Assembly: GCF_028595325.1 (NCBI RefSeq)
Contig: NZ_JAQQXR010000015.1
Span: 17,141 to 81,140 of the forward strand
Length of the DNA stretch: 64,000 nucleotides
Origin: Janthinobacterium fluminis
GTDB lineage: Bacteria > Pseudomonadota > Gammaproteobacteria > Burkholderiales > Burkholderiaceae_D
Direction: 5' to 3'
A program made the position numbers and the translations under genes. Each line of letters opens with the position of its first letter. Within the stretch, counting starts at the first letter, position 1. Positions 8,750-17,932 of this stretch are shown in pieces. The notes under the pieces were generated by a model. The model had not been told where the DNA came from, did no database searches, and saw only the letters and a program-made list of their open reading frames with translations.

Positions 8750-10243
8750 TTAAATGCCGGCCGGTGCGCGCAAGTGCCAGTCGGTCACCTGCTGGTACTG
8801 GTGGGCGATGCCCAGCAGCTTCGCTTCGGCGAAGTAGTTGCCGATGATTTGCAGCCCGACCGGGCGCGTGGCGTTCTTCTCGCCCTGGCCGAAGCCGCAG
8901 GGGATAGACATGCCGGGCAGGCCGGCCAGGCTGGTCGACAGCGTGAAGATGTCGGCCAGGTAATTGGCCACCGGGTCGTCGGTCTTGTCGCCCAGGTCCC
9001 AGGCGACGCTGGGCGCGACCGGCCCCATGATGACGTCGCAGACGGCGTTCGGGCCGTTCAGCACGGCTTCGAAGTCTTGCGCGATCAGGCGGCGGATCTT
9101 CTGCGCCTTCAGATAGTAGGCGTCGTAGTAGCCGTGGCACAGCACGTAGGTGCCGACCATGATGCGGCGCTGCACCTCGGGGCCGAAGCCTTCGGCGCGG
9201 GTTTTCTTGTACATGTCCTGCAGGTCGGTGTACTCGGCGGCGCGGTGGCCGTAGCGCACGCCGTCGAAGCGCGACAGGTTCGACGACGCTTCCGCCGGGG
9301 CGATGATGTAGTAGGCGGGAATCGACAGGGCCGTGTTCGGCAGCGAAATGTCGACCAGGGTCGCGCCCAGGCTGACATATTGGGCCAGCGCCGCGCGCAC
9401 GGCCAGTTCCACGTCGGCCGCCAGGCCCGCGCCGAAGTATTCGCGCGGCACGCCGATGCGCAGGCCCGTCAGGGGCTGCTCCAGCTCGCGCGTGAAGTCT
9501 TCGGCGACGCCGCCTTGCTCCGGCGTCAGGCTGGTCGAGTCGCGCTCGTCGAAGCCGGCCATCGCCGTCAGCAGCAGGGCGCAGTCTTCGGCCGTTTTCG
9601 CCATCGGGCCGCCCTGGTCGAGCGAGGAGGCGAAGGCGATCATGCCGAAGCGGGAGACGCGGCCGTAGGTGGGCTTGATGCCGGTGACGCCGCAAAACGC
9701 GGCCGGCTGGCGGATCGAGCCGCCGGTGTCGGTGGCGGTGGCGGCCGGCGCCAGGCGCGCGGCGATGGCGGCGGCCGAGCCGCCCGAGGAGCCGCCCGGC
9801 ACGGCCTTGGCGTCCCAGGGGTTCTTGACGGCGCCGAAGGCCGAGTTTTCATTGGCCGAGCCCATGGCGAATTCGTCGCAGTTCAGCTTGCCCAGCGTGA
9901 CCATGCCGGCGGCCAGGCATTTCTCGACGACGGTGGCGTCGAAGGGGCTGGTGTAGTTGCCCAGCATCTTGGAGCCGGCCGTCGAGCGCCAGTCGCGCGT
10001 GACGAAGATGTCTTTGTGGGCGATGGGCACGCCGGTCAGCGCGCCGGCCGTGCCGGCGGCCAGGCGGGCGTCGGCGGCGGCGGCCTGGGCCAGCGTCAGG
10101 GCGCGGTCCACGTGCAGGAAGGCGTTCAGTTCGCTGCCCTCGATGCGGTCGAGGAAGTGGGTCGCCAGTTCGGTGGCGGAAATCGCTTTGCTGTGCAACA
10201 GCGTCGACAGCTCTTTGATGGTTTTTGTATGCATGGCGTTCAA
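8750..10243 (-). CDS. gatA: Asp-tRNA(Asn)/Glu-tRNA(Gln) amidotransferase subunit A
   Basis: Amidase subunit that releases ammonia from glutamine for the GatCAB transamidation. It is an amidase-signature enzyme with the Ser-cisSer-Lys triad. The Lys lies in VPIAHKDIFVT, and the glycine/serine-rich signature is VPGGSSGGSAAAIAA, followed by TDTGGSIRQPAAFCG with the nucleophile Ser. A length of 497 residues is typical. The gene sits between gatC (43 bases upstream) and gatB (45 bases downstream), consistent with one transcript. Confidence 0.97.
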   Translation of the reverse strand: MNAMHTKTIKELSTLLHSKAISATELATHFLDRIEGSELNAFLHVDRALTLAQAAAADARLAAGTAGALTGVPIAHKDIFVTRDWRSTAGSKMLGNYTSPFDATVVEKCLAAGMVTLGKLNCDEFAMGSANENSAFGAVKNPWDAKAVPGGSSGGSAAAIAARLAPAATATDTGGSIRQPAAFCGVTGIKPTYGRVSRFGMIAFASSLDQGGPMAKTAEDCALLLTAMAGFDERDSTSLTPEQGGVAEDFTRELEQPLTGLRIGVPREYFGAGLAADVELAVRAALAQYVSLGATLVDISLPNTALSIPAYYIIAPAEASSNLSRFDGVRYGHRAAEYTDLQDMYKKTRAEGFGPEVQRRIMVGTYVLCHGYYDAYYLKAQKIRRLIAQDFEAVLNGPNAVCDVIMGPVAPSVAWDLGDKTDDPVANYLADIFTLSTSLAGLPGMSIPCGFGQGEKNATRPVGLQIIGNYFAEAKLLGIAHQYQQVTDWHLRAPAGI

Positions 10244-10286
10244 TTCAAGTCGGTTCGGCGGGGTGGGGCGGCGGGCTGAGGCGGAC

Positions 10287-10589
10287 TTACTCGACCACGC
10301 GCGGCACCAGGTACAGGCCGTCTTCGGTTTTCGGCGCGACGGCCTGGTAGACGTCGCGGCGGTTCGGCTCCGTGGCGGCGTCGTCGCGCAGGCGCAGCGC
10401 GATGCTGTTCATGTGCGCGGCCAGCGGGTGGCTCAGCGGCGCGACGCCGTCGGTGTCGACGGCTTGCATTTGCTCGGCCAGCGCGAAAATGCCGTTCAAT
10501 TGCTCCAGCGCGGTGGCTGCTTGCTCGTCTTTCATTTCCAGTTGCGCCAGGTGGGCGATGCGTTTTACGTCGGATAGGGTCAGGGACAT
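10287..10589 (-). CDS. gatC: Asp-tRNA(Asn)/Glu-tRNA(Gln) amidotransferase subunit C
   Basis: Small subunit that stabilises the GatA-GatB interface. The 100-residue product begins MSLTLSDVKRIAHLAQL, the normal GatC N-terminus, and contains the family's FALAEQMQAVDTDGV-type hinge. The ATG at 10589 was chosen over the longer frame that begins at 10670, because the added N-terminal stretch is not GatC-like. It is the first gene of the operon and diverges from mreB across about 317 bases that hold promoters for both directions. Confidence 0.95.
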   Translation of the reverse strand: MSLTLSDVKRIAHLAQLEMKDEQAATALEQLNGIFALAEQMQAVDTDGVAPLSHPLAAHMNSIALRLRDDAATEPNRRDVYQAVAPKTEDGLYLVPRVVE

Positions 10590-10728
10590 GGCGAATGGCG
10601 CGGACGGGCCGCGCGGATTATAAAGTTGGCGTAATGACAAAACGCGGGTATTTACTGCTCTTTTGCTCACAAAAGCGCGCGAATGCCGCGCAACTCACCT
10701 TTCGCGGGGGCACACTTTTCACTGTTTT

Positions 10729-10755
10729 TTGAGCAAATCGCAATCAAATTATAAG
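10729..10755 (+). promoter_or_regulatory. Candidate mreB promoter
   Basis: TTGAGC at 10729-10734 and TATAAG at 10750-10755 are separated by 15 bases, with an alternative -10 TAGAAT at 10757-10762. Both lie in an A+T-rich pocket of the gatC-mreB divergent region. They would give a leader of roughly 140 bases before mreB. The match is by eye and the spacing is short, so confidence is low. Confidence 0.3.
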
Positions 10756-10906
10756 GTAGAATGGCGGGTTAATGCGTTGCCGGCGCCGATTCACCGCTGC
10801 AGCAGCATAGAAAAGACTGCGCCAGCGCCGCAGGCAGTACCGAAGGCGCCCGCGTCGATACCCCCTACAACAGCTTTTGCGCAGCTCGATGCGCTACAGG
10901 ACACTC

Positions 10907-11950
10907 ATGTTTGGTTTTTTACGCAGGTACATCTCCACCGATCTGGCCATTGACTTGGGCACGGCCAACACCCTGATTTATGTGCGCGGCCTCGGCATCG
11001 TCCTCGACGAGCCGTCGGTCGTGGCTATCCGCCAGGAAGGCGGCCCGAACGGCAAGAAGACCATCCAGGCCGTCGGCAAGGAAGCCAAGCAGATGCTCGG
11101 CAAGGTGCCCGGCAATATCGAGGCGATCCGGCCGATGAAGGACGGCGTCATCGCCGACTTCACCGTCACCGAGCAAATGCTCAAGCAATTCATCCGCATG
11201 GTGCACGACTCGAAATTCTTCCGCCCCTCGCCGCGCATCATCATTTGCGTGCCGTGCGGCTCGACCCAGGTCGAGCGCCGCGCCATCCGCGAATCGGCGC
11301 TGGGCGCCGGCGCCTCGCAGGTCTACCTGATCGAGGAGCCGATGGCGGCGGCCATCGGCGCCGGCCTGCCGGTGTCGGAGGCGACCGGCTCGATGGTCGT
11401 CGACATCGGCGGCGGCACCACCGAGGTCGGCATCATCTCCCTGGGCGGCATGGTCTACAAGGGTTCCGTGCGGGTCGGCGGCGACAAGTTCGACGAGGCC
11501 ATCGTCAATTACATCCGCCGCAACTACGGCATGCTGATCGGCGAGCAAACGGCCGAAGCCATCAAGAAAGCCATCGGTTCGGCCTTCCCCGGCTCGGAAG
11601 TGAAGGAAATGGAAGTGAAGGGGCGCAATCTGTCGGAGGGCATCCCGCGCTCGTTCACCATTTCCAGCAACGAGATCCTGGAAGCGCTGACGGACCCGCT
11701 CAACAACATCGTCTCGGCCGTCAAGAACGCGCTGGAGCAGACGCCGCCGGAACTGGGCGCCGACATCGCCGAGAAGGGCATGATGCTGACCGGCGGCGGC
11801 GCGCTGCTGCGCGACCTGGACCGCCTGCTGATGGAGGAAACGGGGCTGCCGGTGCTGGTCGCCGAAGACCCGCTGACCTGCGTGGTGCGCGGCTCGGGCA
11901 TGGCCCTGGAGCGCATGGACAAGCTCGGGTCGATCTTCTCCTACGAGTAA
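10907..11950 (+). CDS. mreB: Rod shape-determining protein MreB
   Basis: Bacterial actin that forms membrane-bound filaments guiding lateral wall synthesis. Actin-fold signatures are the phosphate-1 loop IDLGTANTLIYV near the N-terminus, VVDIGGGTTEVGIISLGG as the phosphate-2 loop, and the adenosine motif MLTGGGALLRDLD. The chosen start MFGFLRRYISTD carries the amphipathic membrane-binding N-terminus seen in Gram-negative MreB; an upstream in-frame ATG at 10877 would add ten unlikely residues. The length of 347 residues is canonical. It begins the elongation operon that continues through rlpA. Confidence 0.97.
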   Translation: MFGFLRRYISTDLAIDLGTANTLIYVRGLGIVLDEPSVVAIRQEGGPNGKKTIQAVGKEAKQMLGKVPGNIEAIRPMKDGVIADFTVTEQMLKQFIRMVHDSKFFRPSPRIIICVPCGSTQVERRAIRESALGAGASQVYLIEEPMAAAIGAGLPVSEATGSMVVDIGGGTTEVGIISLGGMVYKGSVRVGGDKFDEAIVNYIRRNYGMLIGEQTAEAIKKAIGSAFPGSEVKEMEVKGRNLSEGIPRSFTISSNEILEALTDPLNNIVSAVKNALEQTPPELGADIAEKGMMLTGGGALLRDLDRLLMEETGLPVLVAEDPLTCVVRGSGMALERMDKLGSIFSYE

Positions 11951-11960
11951 TCCACACGGT

Positions 11961-11985
11961 GGGCCGGAACGCAGCGTTCCGGCCC
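11961..11985 (+). terminator. Hairpin between mreB and mreC
   Basis: A perfect 11-bp stem (GGGCCGGAACG, 11961-11971, pairing with 11975-11985) with a 3-base loop starts 10 bases after the mreB stop. It has no strong T-run. It therefore looks like a partial terminator or RNA-stability element that would lower mreC-D and mrdA expression relative to mreB. Confidence 0.5.
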
Positions 11986-12056
11986 TTCGCAGTTTAGGCT
12001 GACATGTTTGTCGAGCGTTCCCGCGTTGGCGTTTGTGCGCCGGATTATTGGAAGTC

Positions 12057-13124
12057 ATGGAATACAGCCCTCCGCCCCTGTTCAAGCAAGGCGCCTCCGC
12101 CAGGGTCAAGATGATGGTGTGCGCCGGCATCTCGATCGGCCTGCTGCTGGCCGATTCGCAGATGCACGCGCTGACGGTGCTGCGCCAGACCATCGGCACG
12201 GTCCTGTACCCGGTGCAGATGGCCGCGCTGGCGCCGCGCGAGCTCGCCTATGGCGTCGGCGACTATTTTTCCTCGCTGTCGGCGCTGGAGAAGGAAGTGC
12301 GCGAATTGAAGCGCCAGCAGATCGTCGCCGCGCAGACCATGCAGCAGGCGCAAATGCACATTTCCGAAAACAACCATCTGCGCAAGCTGATGGAGGCGCG
12401 CGAGCACATCCCCGTGAAGTCGCTGATGGCGGAAATCCTCTACGACGCCCGCGACGTGTATTCGCGCAAGATCATTCTCGACCGCGGCATCCAGCAGGGC
12501 GTCGCGCTGGGCTTCCCCGTCATCGACAACCTCGGCGTGGTCGGCCAGGTGACGCGGGTGTTTCCGTTCACGTCGGAGGTGACGCTGCTGACCGACAAGG
12601 CGCAGGCGATCCCCGTGCAGATCCTGCGCAGCGGCCTGCGCTCCGTCGCCTACGGCGGCGGCCAGTCCGGCCAGCTTGAGTTGCGCTTCACCACGACCAA
12701 CGCCGACATCGTCGTCGGCGACGTCGTCGTCACCTCGGGCCTGGACGGGGTGTACCCGGCCGGCCTGGCCGTGGCGCGCGTGACGCTGGTCGAAAGCAAT
12801 GCCAACGGCGTGTTCGGCCGCGTCATCTGCCAGCCGCTGGCCGGCATCGGCCGCAACACCCAGTTGCTGGTGCTGATGGCAACGCCGAATGTTCCGCCGC
12901 GGCCGCCCGAGGAGGAATTGAAGACCAGCAAGAAGCACGGCAAGATGGCGCCGATCAAGGACCCGGCCACGGCCGCGCCCGCCGTTCCCGGCGCCGCCAT
13001 CCCCGCCGCCGCGCCGCCGTCGGCCGCCGCGCCCGCCGCCAAGCCGCCCGCCGCGGCCAACGCGCCGGCGCCCAGGCCGCCCGCGCCCCTTGCCGCCGTC
13101 AAGCCGAAGGAAGAAAACCGATGA
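12057..13124 (+). CDS. mreC: Rod shape-determining protein MreC
   Basis: Bitopic periplasmic protein that activates PBP2-RodA in the elongasome. The start MEYSPPPLFKQG is the usual proteobacterial one; an upstream GTG at 12033 is unlikely. A transmembrane helix at about residues 18-38 (VKMMVCAGISIGLLLADS) is followed by a coiled coil (about 75-110) and the beta-barrel core, with DRGIQQGVALGFPVIDNLGVVGQV as the typical segment. From about residue 285 there is a Pro/Ala-rich low-complexity tail of about 60 residues beyond the conserved core. The stop overlaps the mreD start (ATGA). Confidence 0.95.
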   Translation: MEYSPPPLFKQGASARVKMMVCAGISIGLLLADSQMHALTVLRQTIGTVLYPVQMAALAPRELAYGVGDYFSSLSALEKEVRELKRQQIVAAQTMQQAQMHISENNHLRKLMEAREHIPVKSLMAEILYDARDVYSRKIILDRGIQQGVALGFPVIDNLGVVGQVTRVFPFTSEVTLLTDKAQAIPVQILRSGLRSVAYGGGQSGQLELRFTTTNADIVVGDVVVTSGLDGVYPAGLAVARVTLVESNANGVFGRVICQPLAGIGRNTQLLVLMATPNVPPRPPEEELKTSKKHGKMAPIKDPATAAPAVPGAAIPAAAPPSAAAPAAKPPAAANAPAPRPPAPLAAVKPKEENR

Positions 13125-13633
13125 CACGCCCCCATTACATCCTGTTGCCGGTGAGCCCGATTTTCATCGGCTTCAGCCTGCTATGCGCGTTTTTGCTGAA
13201 CCTGCTGCCCTGGGGCGGCCTGACGGGCGTGCCCGATTTCGTCGCGCTGGTGCTGGTGTTCTGGGGCATCCACCAGCCGCGCAAGGTCGGCATCGGCGTG
13301 GCGTTTTTCATGGGCCTGCTGATGGACGTGCACGACGCCAGCCGGCTCGGCGAGAACGCCCTGGCTTACACGCTGCTGTCCTATTTCGCCATCATGATGC
13401 ACCGCCGCGTGCTGTGGTTCCCGCTGATGACCCAGGCTCTGCACGTGCTGCCGCTGCTGCTGCTGACGCAGTCCATCCAGTTGCTGGTGCGTTTCCTGGT
13501 CAACGGCAATCTGCCCGGCTGGACGTATTTCATTGAAAGCCCCGTCTCGGTGGCGCTGTGGCCGTGCGTGACGTGGATGCTGCTGGCGCCGCAGCGCCGC
13601 GCGGTGGACCGCGACCACACCCGTCCGATCTGA
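13121..13633 (+). CDS. mreD: Rod shape-determining protein MreD
   Basis: Integral inner-membrane member of the elongasome, about five to six transmembrane helices in 170 residues. Typical features are the N-terminal helix SPIFIGFSLLCAFLLNLLPWG, the PDFVALVLVFWGIHQPRKVG segment, and GLLMDVHDASRLGENALAYTLL, which is strongly conserved in MreD. It overlaps mreC by four bases, indicating translational coupling, and precedes mrdA by 43 bases. Confidence 0.95.
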   Translation: MTRPHYILLPVSPIFIGFSLLCAFLLNLLPWGGLTGVPDFVALVLVFWGIHQPRKVGIGVAFFMGLLMDVHDASRLGENALAYTLLSYFAIMMHRRVLWFPLMTQALHVLPLLLLTQSIQLLVRFLVNGNLPGWTYFIESPVSVALWPCVTWMLLAPQRRAVDRDHTRPI

Positions 13634-13676
13634 GGCGCCAGCCGCCTCCGCTCCGAACCGCACACGACCCGAACCG

Positions 13677-15749
13677 ATGACCGAGATCAAGAACACCGAA
13701 CGCGAGTTGCATTTCTTCCGCCTGCGCCTGACGGCGCTGGTGGCGCTGGTGTTCCTCTGCTTTGCCGGCTTGCTGGCGCGCTTCATCTGGCTGCAGGTGG
13801 TCAAGCACAACGATTTCGCGGCCCAGGCCGAGGACAACCGCATCGCGCTGGTGCCCATCGTGCCGAACCGCGGCCTGATCCTGGACCGCAACGGCGTCGT
13901 GCTGGCGCGCAATTACTCGGCCTATACGCTGGAAATCACGCCGTCGAAGCTGACGGCGCCGCTCGACGAGGTGGTCGACGAGCTGGCCAAGCTGGTCGCC
14001 ATCGAGATCAAGGACCGGCGCCGTTTCAAGAAGCTGCTGGAGGAGTCGAAGAACTTCGCCAGCGTGCCGCTGCGCAGCCGCCTCAGCGACGAGGAAGTGG
14101 CGCGCTTCACGGCACAGCGCTTCCGCTTCCCCGGCGTCGAGGTGCAGGCGCGCCTGTTCCGCCAGTATCCGATGGGCGAGGTGGCTTCGCACGTGATCGG
14201 TTTCATCGGCCGCATCAACCGCAGCGAGTCGAAGGCGATGGACGAGTCCGACGACGCGGCGAACTACCGCGGCACCGATTACATCGGCAAGGAAGGGCTG
14301 GAAAAGAGTTACGAAAAACAGTTGCACGGCACCACAGGCTATGAAGAGGTCGAAGTGTCGGCGCGCGGGCGGGCCATGCGCACGCTGTCGCGCAAGGCGG
14401 CCGTGCCCGGCAACAACCTGATCCTGTCGATCGACATCGAGCTGCAGAAGGTCGTCGAGGAGGCGTTCGGCGAATGGCGCGGCGCGATGGTGGCGATCGA
14501 GCCGGCCAGCGGCGACATCCTCGCCTATGTGTCGCGGCCCGGCTACGACCCGAACCTGTTCGTCGACGGCATCGACCAGCAGAGCTGGACCGAACTCAAC
14601 ACCTCGCTGGACCGGCCGATGGTGAACCGGCCGCTGTCGGGCACCTATGCGCCCGGCTCGACGTTCAAACCCTTCATGGCGCTGGCCGCGCTGGAGCTGG
14701 GCAAGCGCACGCCCAGCCAGGCCATTTCGGACCCCGGCTACATGATTTTGGGCGACCATAAATTCCGCGACGACAAGGTCGGCGGGCATGGCATGGTCGA
14801 CCTGCACAAGTCCATCGTGGTGTCCTGCAACACCTACTATTACCAGCTGGGCCGCGACATGGGCATCGACATGATCCATGACTTCATGAAGCCCTTCGGC
14901 TTCGGCCAGCTGACCGGCATCGACCTGGAAAACGAGCGCGTCGGCGTGCTGCCGTCGACGGCGTGGAAGACCAAGCGCTTCAAGACGGCGCAGCAGCGCA
15001 AGTGGGTGGGTGGCGACACGATTTCCGTCAGCAACGGTTCCGGCTACAACTCCTACACGCCGCTGCAGATCGCCCACGCGACGGCGAACCTGGCCAACGA
15101 CGGCGTCGTCATGAAGCCGCACCTGGTCAAGATCGTCGAGGACGGCGCGACGCGGGGACGCACGCTGACGGTGCCGAAGGAGAGTTACCGCATCGCGCTG
15201 AAGCAGGAAAACATCGACATCATCAAACGCGCCATGGTCGGCGTCACCAGCGAGGCCGGCGGCACGGCCGCCAAGGTGTTCGCCGGCGTCGGCTATACGG
15301 TGGGCGGCAAGACCGGCACCGCGCAGGTGATCGCGATCAAGAAAAACGAGAAGTACAACGCCAAGCTGATCGCCGAGCGCCTGCGCGACAACGCGCTGTT
15401 CACCGCGTTCGCGCCGGCCGACAAGCCGCGCATCGCCCTCGCCATCGTCGTCGAGAACGGCGGCTTCGGCGCCGGCGTCGCCGCGCCGATCGCGCGCAAG
15501 GCGCTCGATTTCTATCTGCTGGGCAAGCGGCCGAACGAGAAGGAAACCACCAAGGTGCCGAAAGAGGACGCCGAGGCGCTGCAGGCCGTGGAGGAGATCG
15601 AAGAGGAGCAGGCCGTCAACGCCGCCGGGCCGAGGCCGGCGCCGCCGGCGCCGCAGCCGCAGCAGCCCAACCCCGGACCGGCGCCGGCGGCGCCCGCCGC
15701 GCCGCTGCCGGCCGGCCCGCCGGGCCGCGCGCCCGCCACCAAACCATAA
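13677..15749 (+). CDS. mrdA: Penicillin-binding protein 2 (elongation transpeptidase)
   Basis: Class B PBP that cross-links peptidoglycan during cell elongation with RodA. A signal-anchor helix at about residues 20-42 is followed by the pedestal domain (NRGLILDRNGVVLARNYS) and the transpeptidase domain. The catalytic triad motifs are STFK with Ser at about residue 328, SCN at about 383, and KTGT at about 545. At 690 residues it exceeds E. coli PBP2 because of a Pro/Ala-rich tail after about residue 630. The gene is in the mre operon with rodA 10 bases downstream. Confidence 0.96.
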   Translation: MTEIKNTERELHFFRLRLTALVALVFLCFAGLLARFIWLQVVKHNDFAAQAEDNRIALVPIVPNRGLILDRNGVVLARNYSAYTLEITPSKLTAPLDEVVDELAKLVAIEIKDRRRFKKLLEESKNFASVPLRSRLSDEEVARFTAQRFRFPGVEVQARLFRQYPMGEVASHVIGFIGRINRSESKAMDESDDAANYRGTDYIGKEGLEKSYEKQLHGTTGYEEVEVSARGRAMRTLSRKAAVPGNNLILSIDIELQKVVEEAFGEWRGAMVAIEPASGDILAYVSRPGYDPNLFVDGIDQQSWTELNTSLDRPMVNRPLSGTYAPGSTFKPFMALAALELGKRTPSQAISDPGYMILGDHKFRDDKVGGHGMVDLHKSIVVSCNTYYYQLGRDMGIDMIHDFMKPFGFGQLTGIDLENERVGVLPSTAWKTKRFKTAQQRKWVGGDTISVSNGSGYNSYTPLQIAHATANLANDGVVMKPHLVKIVEDGATRGRTLTVPKESYRIALKQENIDIIKRAMVGVTSEAGGTAAKVFAGVGYTVGGKTGTAQVIAIKKNEKYNAKLIAERLRDNALFTAFAPADKPRIALAIVVENGGFGAGVAAPIARKALDFYLLGKRPNEKETTKVPKEDAEALQAVEEIEEEQAVNAAGPRPAPPAPQPQQPNPGPAPAAPAAPLPAGPPGRAPATKP

Positions 15750-15759
15750 GGAAACGCTG

Positions 15760-16872
15760 ATGCGTATAAACGAGAGGCGCTCCCTGTGGCGCCGCGTGCG
15801 TCCCTACCTGGCGGTGTTCGACCCGTCGCTGACGCTGATCCTGCTGCTGCTGATGGGCACCGGCCTGGTGACGCTGGCGTCGGCCAGCATCGGCATCCCC
15901 GGCAAGATGGAGGACCAGCTGCGCAACATCTGCATGTCCTTCTTCGTCATGTGGATCGCCGCCAACGTCAGCCCGCAAATGATGATGCGCGTGGCCGCGC
16001 CCGTGTACGCGGTGGCGGTGACGCTGCTGGTGGCGGTGGCGCTGTTCGGCACGGTCAAGCTGGGCGCGCGCCGCTGGTTGCACGTCGGCATAGACATTCA
16101 GCCCTCCGAATTCATGAAGATCGCCATGCCGATGATGCTGGCCTGGTATTTCCAGCACAACGCCGGCTCGCTGCGCTGGCAATCCTTCCTCGTCGCCGGC
16201 GTGCTGCTGGCGGTGCCGATCGGCCTGATCGCCCGCCAGCCCGACCTGGGCACGTCGATGCTGGTCGGCGCCGCCGGCTTCTACGTGATCTTCCTGGCCG
16301 GCCTGTCGTGGAAAATGTTGCTCGGCATGGCAGTGACCTTCCTGGCCAGCCTGCCGGTGATCTGGCCGATGCTGCACGACTTCCAGCGCCAGCGCGTGAT
16401 GACCTTCATCGACCCGCTGCAAGACCCGCTGGGCAAGGGTTTTCACATCATCCAGTCGACCATCGCCGTCGGTTCCGGCGGCATCGCCGGCAAGGGCTGG
16501 AGCAACGGCACCCAGGCGCACCTGGAATTCATCCCGGAGCGCACCACCGACTTCATTTTCGCCGTCTTCTCCGAGGAGTTCGGCCTGATCGGCAACCTCG
16601 TGCTGCTGCTGCTGTATCTGCTGCTGATCGGCCGCGGCCTGATGATCGCGGCGAACGCGGCGAACGTTTTCTCGCGCCTGCTGGCAGGCGCGATCACCAT
16701 GGTGTATTTCACCTACGCCTTCGTCAACATGGGCATGGTCAGCGGCGTCCTGCCGGTGGTCGGCGTGCCCTTGCCGTTCATGAGCTATGGCGGCACCGCC
16801 TTGTTGACGCTGGGCCTTAATGCAGGGATATTAATGAGCATACAACGCCACCGCAAACTGGTGCAGACATGA
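15760..16872 (+). CDS. rodA: Peptidoglycan glycosyltransferase RodA
   Basis: SEDS-family polymerase that extends glycan strands in complex with PBP2. It has about ten transmembrane helices in 370 residues. Conserved SEDS features are GARRWLHVGIDIQPSEFMKI, ARQPDLGTSM with the functional Asp, GSGGIAGKGWSNGTQ, the EFGLIGN segment and the C-terminal GVPLPFMSYGGTALL. The stop overlaps the rlpA start (ATGA), so rlpA is probably translationally coupled. Confidence 0.97.
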   Translation: MRINERRSLWRRVRPYLAVFDPSLTLILLLLMGTGLVTLASASIGIPGKMEDQLRNICMSFFVMWIAANVSPQMMMRVAAPVYAVAVTLLVAVALFGTVKLGARRWLHVGIDIQPSEFMKIAMPMMLAWYFQHNAGSLRWQSFLVAGVLLAVPIGLIARQPDLGTSMLVGAAGFYVIFLAGLSWKMLLGMAVTFLASLPVIWPMLHDFQRQRVMTFIDPLQDPLGKGFHIIQSTIAVGSGGIAGKGWSNGTQAHLEFIPERTTDFIFAVFSEEFGLIGNLVLLLLYLLLIGRGLMIAANAANVFSRLLAGAITMVYFTYAFVNMGMVSGVLPVVGVPLPFMSYGGTALLTLGLNAGILMSIQRHRKLVQT

Positions 16873-17909
16873 TGCGCCGCAGCCCGGCCCCGGCGCGCGC
16901 CGCTTCCGCCCTGGCGGCGCTGCTGATGCTGGCGCTGGCCGGCTGCGGCACGTTGCCGCAGCAGTCCGGCACGGCGCCGGCCCCCGCCGCCGGCGCGAAA
17001 ACGCCGGCGCGCACGGAGCAGAAGCAGCCGGCGTTGCCGGCGGCCGGCTCCGGCCGCGGCGCCTACTACAAGGACGACGGGCCGGGCGAGAACCCGCCGC
17101 CCAATCTGGAGGAAGTCCCCGACGCCGAGGTGCGCGTCGAGGCGCCGCTGCCGCGCGCGAACCGGCCGTATGTGGTGTTCGGTAAGACTTACACGCCGAT
17201 CAGCGGCCAGCGGCCGTTCAGCCAGCGCGGCATCGGCAGCTGGTACGGCAAGAAATTCCACGGCCAGCGCACCTCCTCGGGCGAGTTGTACGATATGTAC
17301 AAGATGACGGCCGCGCATCCGACCTTGCCGATTCCCTCCTTCGTGCGCCTGACCAGCATCGTCAGCGGCAAGCAAGTCATTGTGCGCGTCAACGACCGCG
17401 GCCCCTTCCACGCCAACCGCGTCATCGACGTGTCCTACACGGCGGCGCTGAAGCTGGGCTTGCTGGGCAAGGGCAGCCACGAACTCGATATCGAATTGCT
17501 GCTGCCGCCGGAGATCGAACGCATCCGCCTGGCCGGGCGCCAAGCGACGGCGGCGGCGCCGCTGGCCGCCGAACCGGCGGCCGCGGAGGTGACGACCGGC
17601 GCCGTCGACATGCCCGAGGTGACGCAGTCGCTGTTGCCGGTATCGGCGCCGGCGGCGACGCCCGCGGCGGCGGCCGCCAAAAATGGCTTCTATCTGCAGA
17701 TGGGCGCGTTTGCGCGGCCCGAAAACGCCGAGGCGGCGCGGCAAAGGCTGGCACCCTACGCCGGCACGCTGGGCACGCTGGAAGTGGTGCAGGCGGGGAC
17801 CATACATCGGCTGTTCGGCGGCCCCTTCGCCAGCCGCCAGGACGCGATCCAGGCGGCGGAATCGCTGCTGGGGGCCTTCGGCGTGAAGCCTATCGTCGTG
17901 CAGCGCTAG
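16869..17909 (+). CDS. rlpA: RlpA septal/lateral-wall lytic transglycosylase-like lipoprotein
   Basis: Lipoprotein of the RlpA family, which in relatives cleaves denuded glycan strands. The lipobox is LALAGC at about residues 21-26. The double-psi beta-barrel domain spans about residues 115-205 and has GIGSWYGKKFHGQRTSSGE and VRVNDRGPFHANRVIDVS, including the catalytic-site segment. A variable Ala-rich linker leads to a C-terminal SPOR domain (about 270-346, FYLQMGAFARPENAEAA) that binds denuded peptidoglycan. As last gene of the mre-rod operon its job is wall remodelling. Confidence 0.95.
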   Translation: MMRRSPAPARAASALAALLMLALAGCGTLPQQSGTAPAPAAGAKTPARTEQKQPALPAAGSGRGAYYKDDGPGENPPPNLEEVPDAEVRVEAPLPRANRPYVVFGKTYTPISGQRPFSQRGIGSWYGKKFHGQRTSSGELYDMYKMTAAHPTLPIPSFVRLTSIVSGKQVIVRVNDRGPFHANRVIDVSYTAALKLGLLGKGSHELDIELLLPPEIERIRLAGRQATAAAPLAAEPAAAEVTTGAVDMPEVTQSLLPVSAPAATPAAAAAKNGFYLQMGAFARPENAEAARQRLAPYAGTLGTLEVVQAGTIHRLFGGPFASRQDAIQAAESLLGAFGVKPIVVQR

Positions 17910-17932
17910 CAGCCTGTCGACTGCGGCGCGGC

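Noticed and set aside
7160..10279. A 1039-codon open frame on the + strand opposite gatB-gatA
   Set aside because: It is rich in Arg/Gly/His/Gln and has no recognisable domain. It is the mirror of the G+C-rich gatB and gatA genes, which are certain.
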